The notes beneath the pieces were generated by a model, which saw only the letters and a program-made list of their open reading frames with translations, searched no databases and was not told where the DNA came from. The position numbers were made by a program, and so were the translations under genes. From Acidimicrobiaceae bacterium (lineage in GTDB: Bacteria; Actinomycetota; Acidimicrobiia; Acidimicrobiales; UBA8592), in NCBI GenBank assembly GCA_002720485.1, contig PBIQ01000014.1, forward strand, positions 1-34,513: a DNA stretch of 34,513 nucleotides. The letters run 5' to 3'. Positions 30,895 to 34,513 of this stretch are shown in pieces. How positions within the stretch are numbered: position 1 is the first letter of the stretch; each line of letters starts with the position of its first letter.

Positions 30895-32820
30895 GTGACC
30901 AGTCTTGTATGGCTCATTCCCGGACTACCACTAATTGGATTCACGTTTCTTTTACTATTTGGGAAACGACTTGGCGAACCTCAGGCCGGATGGCTAGCCA
31001 CAGCAGCTGTCTCCGGATCCTTCCTTTCAGCAGTAGCAGTTTTCTTCGGACTAGCAACAAAACCGCCGGAAGAAAGAGTCTATGAAATAACGCTTTTTGA
31101 ATGGATTCCATCAGGAGAACTGTCCGTCGGACTCGGTTTTCTCGCTGATCCCTTATCAATTGCTATGGCTTTATTTGTAACCGGAGTAGGAGCGCTTATA
31201 CATCTGTACGCAATCGGTTACATGCACGGAGATCCAAAGTTTTCAAAGTTCTTCCTCTACCTCAACCTATTCGTCTTCGCAATGCTCATGCTTGTACTTG
31301 GAGATAACCTTCTTATCACCTTTCTTGGGTGGGAAGGAGTTGGCGCTTGCTCGTATTTCCTCATTTCCTTCTGGCACGAAGAGCCTGCCAATGCAACCGC
31401 AGGCAAAAAAGCATTCGTAACGAATCGAGTTGGCGATTGGGGTTTCATGATCGCAATGTTCCTACTTTTCTTCAATATCGGATCATTGAAATACAGTGAT
31501 ATTTTCTCCTCTGTAATTGAAGCTGATGCGCTAACCCAAACCACGGCGACAGCAATAGTTGCCATGCTTTTCATAGGAGCTGCAGGAAAATCAGCCCAGT
31601 TTCCTCTGTACCTATGGCTCCCCGATGCGATGGCAGGACCAACACCAGTCTCGGCTCTCATTCACGCGGCAACGATGGTTACATCAGGTGTGTACCTCCT
31701 AACACGAATGAACCCAGTACTAGCGGAAGCTGCAGGATGGTCCACTGATCTGATTTGGATAGTGGGACTCTTCACTGCACTATTTGCCGCTACGGCTGCA
31801 GTAGCACAAAACGATATCAAAAAGGTCCTTGCCTACTCAACAGTTAGTCAACTTGGATTCATGTTTGTAGCTGTCGGATCCGGCCTATATGTCGCTGCTA
31901 TTTTTCATATGATCACCCATGCTTTCTTCAAGGCGCTTTTATTCCTTGGAGCCGGATCTGTCATACATGGAATGCATCACGAACAAGATATGCGAAAGTA
32001 TGGGGCACTCAAAAAAGCGATGCCCATCACTGCATTCACTTTCATCATTGGCTGGTTAGCTATAGCAGGAATACCACCCTTCTCTGGCTTCTGGTCAAAG
32101 GATGAGGTCCTTTTGGCAGCTTGGAACGAAAATAAAGTCGCATGGGTAATGCTTCTCATAGCAGCTGTAATGACTGCTTTCTACATGAGCAGATTAGTGT
32201 TCATGACGTTCTTTGGTGAAAAGAGGTGGGGCGCTACAGAAGAAGAAACTGATGGCGAAGAAACAGAGAAAGATGAAATCACACCTCATGAGTCACCAGT
32301 AGTCATGTGGCTACCTCTCGTTTTGCTCTCAGTTCTTGCAGCAATTGCAGGACTTCTAAATTTGCCCTTCAGCCACGACACAAAGCACCTTGAAAAATGG
32401 CTTGAGCCTATTCTTTTCGGTAACGAGGTGCATGTTACAGCCTCCGGACAGACCAAATGGATCCTTGCAATACTTGCAATACTCGGCGCCAGCATAGGAG
32501 TGATCGCTGCCGTATTTGTATACCTAAAGAAACGCATCGCCACAAACAAAATTGAACACCCAATTCTCGAAGAGGCATGGAAATTTGATTCGATGGTAAG
32601 CCAATTTATGGGCGGGTCAGGAAGAAAAAGTTTTGAAGCAACCACATGGTTTGACCAAAATATCATTGATGGTGCAGTAAATGGCGTAGGGAAAATAACA
32701 CAAAGAGTTAGCACTCGATTAAGAAGCACTCAGACAGGCCTCATAAGAAGTTATGCACTGGGCATGGTGATCGGGGCTGTCGCAATCATTGCATACTTCG
32801 TTTCCAGGATGGGGTTCTGA
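30895..32820 (+). CDS. nuoL: NADH-quinone oxidoreductase subunit L
   Basis: A 641-aa antiporter-like proton-pumping subunit. Seen: FLGWEGVGACSYFLISFW, FIGAAGKSAQFPLYLWLPDA then MAGPTPVSALIHAATMV, and KKVLAYSTVSQLGFMFVAVG. A charged insert (EEETDGEETEKDE, near residue 450) precedes the last core helices, and the C-terminal part contains the long lateral-helix region and a terminal TM. GTG start. Confidence 0.97.
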   Translation: MTSLVWLIPGLPLIGFTFLLLFGKRLGEPQAGWLATAAVSGSFLSAVAVFFGLATKPPEERVYEITLFEWIPSGELSVGLGFLADPLSIAMALFVTGVGALIHLYAIGYMHGDPKFSKFFLYLNLFVFAMLMLVLGDNLLITFLGWEGVGACSYFLISFWHEEPANATAGKKAFVTNRVGDWGFMIAMFLLFFNIGSLKYSDIFSSVIEADALTQTTATAIVAMLFIGAAGKSAQFPLYLWLPDAMAGPTPVSALIHAATMVTSGVYLLTRMNPVLAEAAGWSTDLIWIVGLFTALFAATAAVAQNDIKKVLAYSTVSQLGFMFVAVGSGLYVAAIFHMITHAFFKALLFLGAGSVIHGMHHEQDMRKYGALKKAMPITAFTFIIGWLAIAGIPPFSGFWSKDEVLLAAWNENKVAWVMLLIAAVMTAFYMSRLVFMTFFGEKRWGATEEETDGEETEKDEITPHESPVVMWLPLVLLSVLAAIAGLLNLPFSHDTKHLEKWLEPILFGNEVHVTASGQTKWILAILAILGASIGVIAAVFVYLKKRIATNKIEHPILEEAWKFDSMVSQFMGGSGRKSFEATTWFDQNIIDGAVNGVGKITQRVSTRLRSTQTGLIRSYALGMVIGAVAIIAYFVSRMGF

Positions 32821-34511
32821 TGGCTTCCCTAAACTTCCTTGCAGCAGTGTCATCCCAACCCACATTTCCAGTGATACCTGCGCTCGTACTCCTACCAGTT
32901 TTTGGAGCAATTGCCGTAGCCCTTACACCAAATGCCCGTGTCGGCCTGCACAAAATGTTAGCCACTATCTTTACCGGCGTCACAGGAGCTATCTCGGTTT
33001 GGTTACTAACCGATTTTGAAACGAACAGCGAGTTCCAATTTCTTTCCCAACAGTCATGGATCAAGAGTCTCGGTATTGAATGGTTCGCCGGAATCGATGG
33101 AATCTCGCTCTTCTTAGTAGTCCTAACCGGTCTACTATTTCCATTCGTTATCGTTGCGATAAATCCCAGTCATGACCATAAGGCCTACTACATCTGGATT
33201 CAACTGCTCCAGACAGGATGCATGGGCGTCTTCGTATCTTTAGACCTCTTCATGTTCTTTGTTTTCTTCGAAATTGTTTTAATACCCATGTACTTCCTAA
33301 TCGGGAAATGGGGTCATGCCAATGCTAAATATGCAGCAACAAAGTTCTTTCTTTACACAATGTTCGGATCTGCCCTCATGCTCGTCAGTATCGTTTCCCT
33401 AGCTGTCCTTCATTCACAGAATGCTGACTCTGACCTCACATTTAACTTATTAGAGATAGCAACAAACCCCGCTATCTCAACCAATGCAGCAAGAATTCTT
33501 TTCCTTGGCTTCGTTATCGCTTTTGCTGTAAAGGTTCCCCTGTTCCCTGTACACACATGGCTACCTGATGCGCATACTGAAGCACCAACCGCAGGTTCGG
33601 TCATTCTTGCAGGAGTTATGTTGAAACTCGGGACGTATGGCTTTATACGATTCGGCCTTTTTCTCTTCCCAGAGGCTTCCCACTTCTTCGCACCTCTCTT
33701 CCTAACGCTTGGAGTTATCGGAATCGTCTACGGCGCCATTGTGGCAACTATGCAAAAAGACCTGAAACGATTAGTCGCTTACTCATCAATTGCGCACTTA
33801 GGATTCATCATCCTCGGTACGTTCGCGCTCAACACACAAGGCATACAAGGCGCCACTGTACAAATGATCAATCATGGACTTTCAACTGGCGCTCTGTTCA
33901 TGCTCGTTGGAATAATTTACGAACGAAAACATACCAGGCAGATTTCTGAACTCAGCGGAATACAGAAATCAGCTCCAGTGTTAGCCGGCGTCTTCACACT
34001 AGTTATGCTTTCATCGATTGGCCTCCCAGGATTGAACGGGTTCGTCGGAGAATTTCTCATACTCCTCGGAACCTTTACAGCCAATAGATGGTGGGCGGTT
34101 GTCGCAGCAACTGGAGTCATCCTTGCTGCTCTTTACCTACTTTGGGCATACCAACGCGTATTTCACGGACCGCAAAATTCAGAAGATGAACCAACAAAAG
34201 ATCTCACTAATTGGGAACGTCTAACATTGCTACCTTTAATTGTTGGGATCGTCTTTTTGGGAATTTATCCTAAACCAATGCTAGACCGCATCGAACCAGC
34301 GGTAGACAAACTTGTTTCCCATATTGAAGACACTATTGAAGATGGCTCATTCATTGAACCGGTCCCAACCACCCAGAATCGAACTAGTTTCAGTGACCTA
34401 CTGATGCAAACTCACGAATCGCATTCCCATAGCAAGCACGACGATTCACACCACAGAGATCATGACGCTGACCTTCACGGAGAAGATAAGCACTCAGGAG
34501 GCCACGAATGA
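32820..34511 (+). CDS. nuoM: NADH-quinone oxidoreductase subunit M with His-rich tail
   Basis: A 563-aa antiporter-like subunit. Seen: FFVFFEIVLIPMYFLIGKWG, AVKVPLFPVHTWLPDAHTEA, PTAGSVILAGVMLKLGTYG and KDLKRLVAYSSIAHLGF. The core ends near residue 500. The last 35 residues are an appended hydrophilic tail with ten His and many Asp/Glu, which E. coli NuoM lacks and which could bind divalent metal. TGATG overlap with nuoL. Confidence 0.97.
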   Translation: MASLNFLAAVSSQPTFPVIPALVLLPVFGAIAVALTPNARVGLHKMLATIFTGVTGAISVWLLTDFETNSEFQFLSQQSWIKSLGIEWFAGIDGISLFLVVLTGLLFPFVIVAINPSHDHKAYYIWIQLLQTGCMGVFVSLDLFMFFVFFEIVLIPMYFLIGKWGHANAKYAATKFFLYTMFGSALMLVSIVSLAVLHSQNADSDLTFNLLEIATNPAISTNAARILFLGFVIAFAVKVPLFPVHTWLPDAHTEAPTAGSVILAGVMLKLGTYGFIRFGLFLFPEASHFFAPLFLTLGVIGIVYGAIVATMQKDLKRLVAYSSIAHLGFIILGTFALNTQGIQGATVQMINHGLSTGALFMLVGIIYERKHTRQISELSGIQKSAPVLAGVFTLVMLSSIGLPGLNGFVGEFLILLGTFTANRWWAVVAATGVILAALYLLWAYQRVFHGPQNSEDEPTKDLTNWERLTLLPLIVGIVFLGIYPKPMLDRIEPAVDKLVSHIEDTIEDGSFIEPVPTTQNRTSFSDLLMQTHESHSHSKHDDSHHRDHDADLHGEDKHSGGHE

Positions 34512-34513
34512 AC
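34508..34513 (+). CDS. nuoN: Probable start of nuoN, cut by window end
   Basis: ATGAAC begins at 34508 and overlaps the nuoM stop in the ATGA arrangement used throughout this operon. The canonical next gene is nuoN. Only two codons are visible, so identity is inferred from gene order. Confidence 0.4.

Overview
The window looks like chromosomal core sequence of a free-living aerobic actinobacterium, probably an uncultured and perhaps marine member of the Acidimicrobiia. The evidence is as follows: a mycothiol-type glycosyltransferase (MshA-like) followed by a YbjN-like protein, proC and an excisionase-type HTH gene, an order that recalls the mycobacterial mshA-proC region; the C5 haem pathway; an actinobacterial-type HemB metal site; many GTG/TTG starts; and a full-length nuo operon. 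Base composition is moderate by eye, unlike high-GC soil actinomycetes. The taxonomic placement is inference. There are no mobile elements, CRISPR arrays or rRNA genes.

Layout. (1) 1-1075: 3' part of a GH3 (NagZ-like) glycosidase whose upstream linker is an in-frame PTVTPE repeat. (2) 1157-1230: tRNA-Lys(UUU). (3) 1231-5993: histidine phosphatase (minus strand), then MoaD/ThiS-like protein, MshA-like glycosyltransferase, YbjN-like protein, ProC, excisionase-type HTH, SAM hydrolase (DUF62) and a 29-aa membrane peptide. (4) 6185-11577: hemA-hemC-hemD-hemB-hemL, all steps from glutamyl-tRNA to uroporphyrinogen III. (5) 11596-14032, minus strand: a membrane-anchored monohaem cytochrome c followed by pgi. 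(6) 14033-14524: a 492-bp divergent regulatory region with inverted repeats. (7) 14525-20534: a respiratory operon encoding a 4-TM protein, a 2x[4Fe-4S] ferredoxin, b6-type cytochrome b, subunit IV, Rieske protein, dihaem cytochrome c and a membrane protein of unknown function. (8) 20555-34513: nuoA to nuoM in canonical order, with nuoN apparently starting at the very end.

Together the genes make haem and assemble an electron-transport chain: NDH-1 reduces quinone, the b6/IV/Rieske complex oxidises quinol, and cytochromes c carry electrons onward. The most interesting part is region 7. Its cytochrome b has b6-type features: split b6/subunit IV genes, a 14-residue spacing between the helix-D haem ligands, and a Cys aligning with the residue that binds the extra n-side haem in b6f. 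It is encoded with a ferredoxin and two membrane proteins that I cannot name, which raises the possibility of ferredoxin-linked electron entry. Short IPE(H/Y)LLxR motifs recur at the N-termini of two different subunits of this system.
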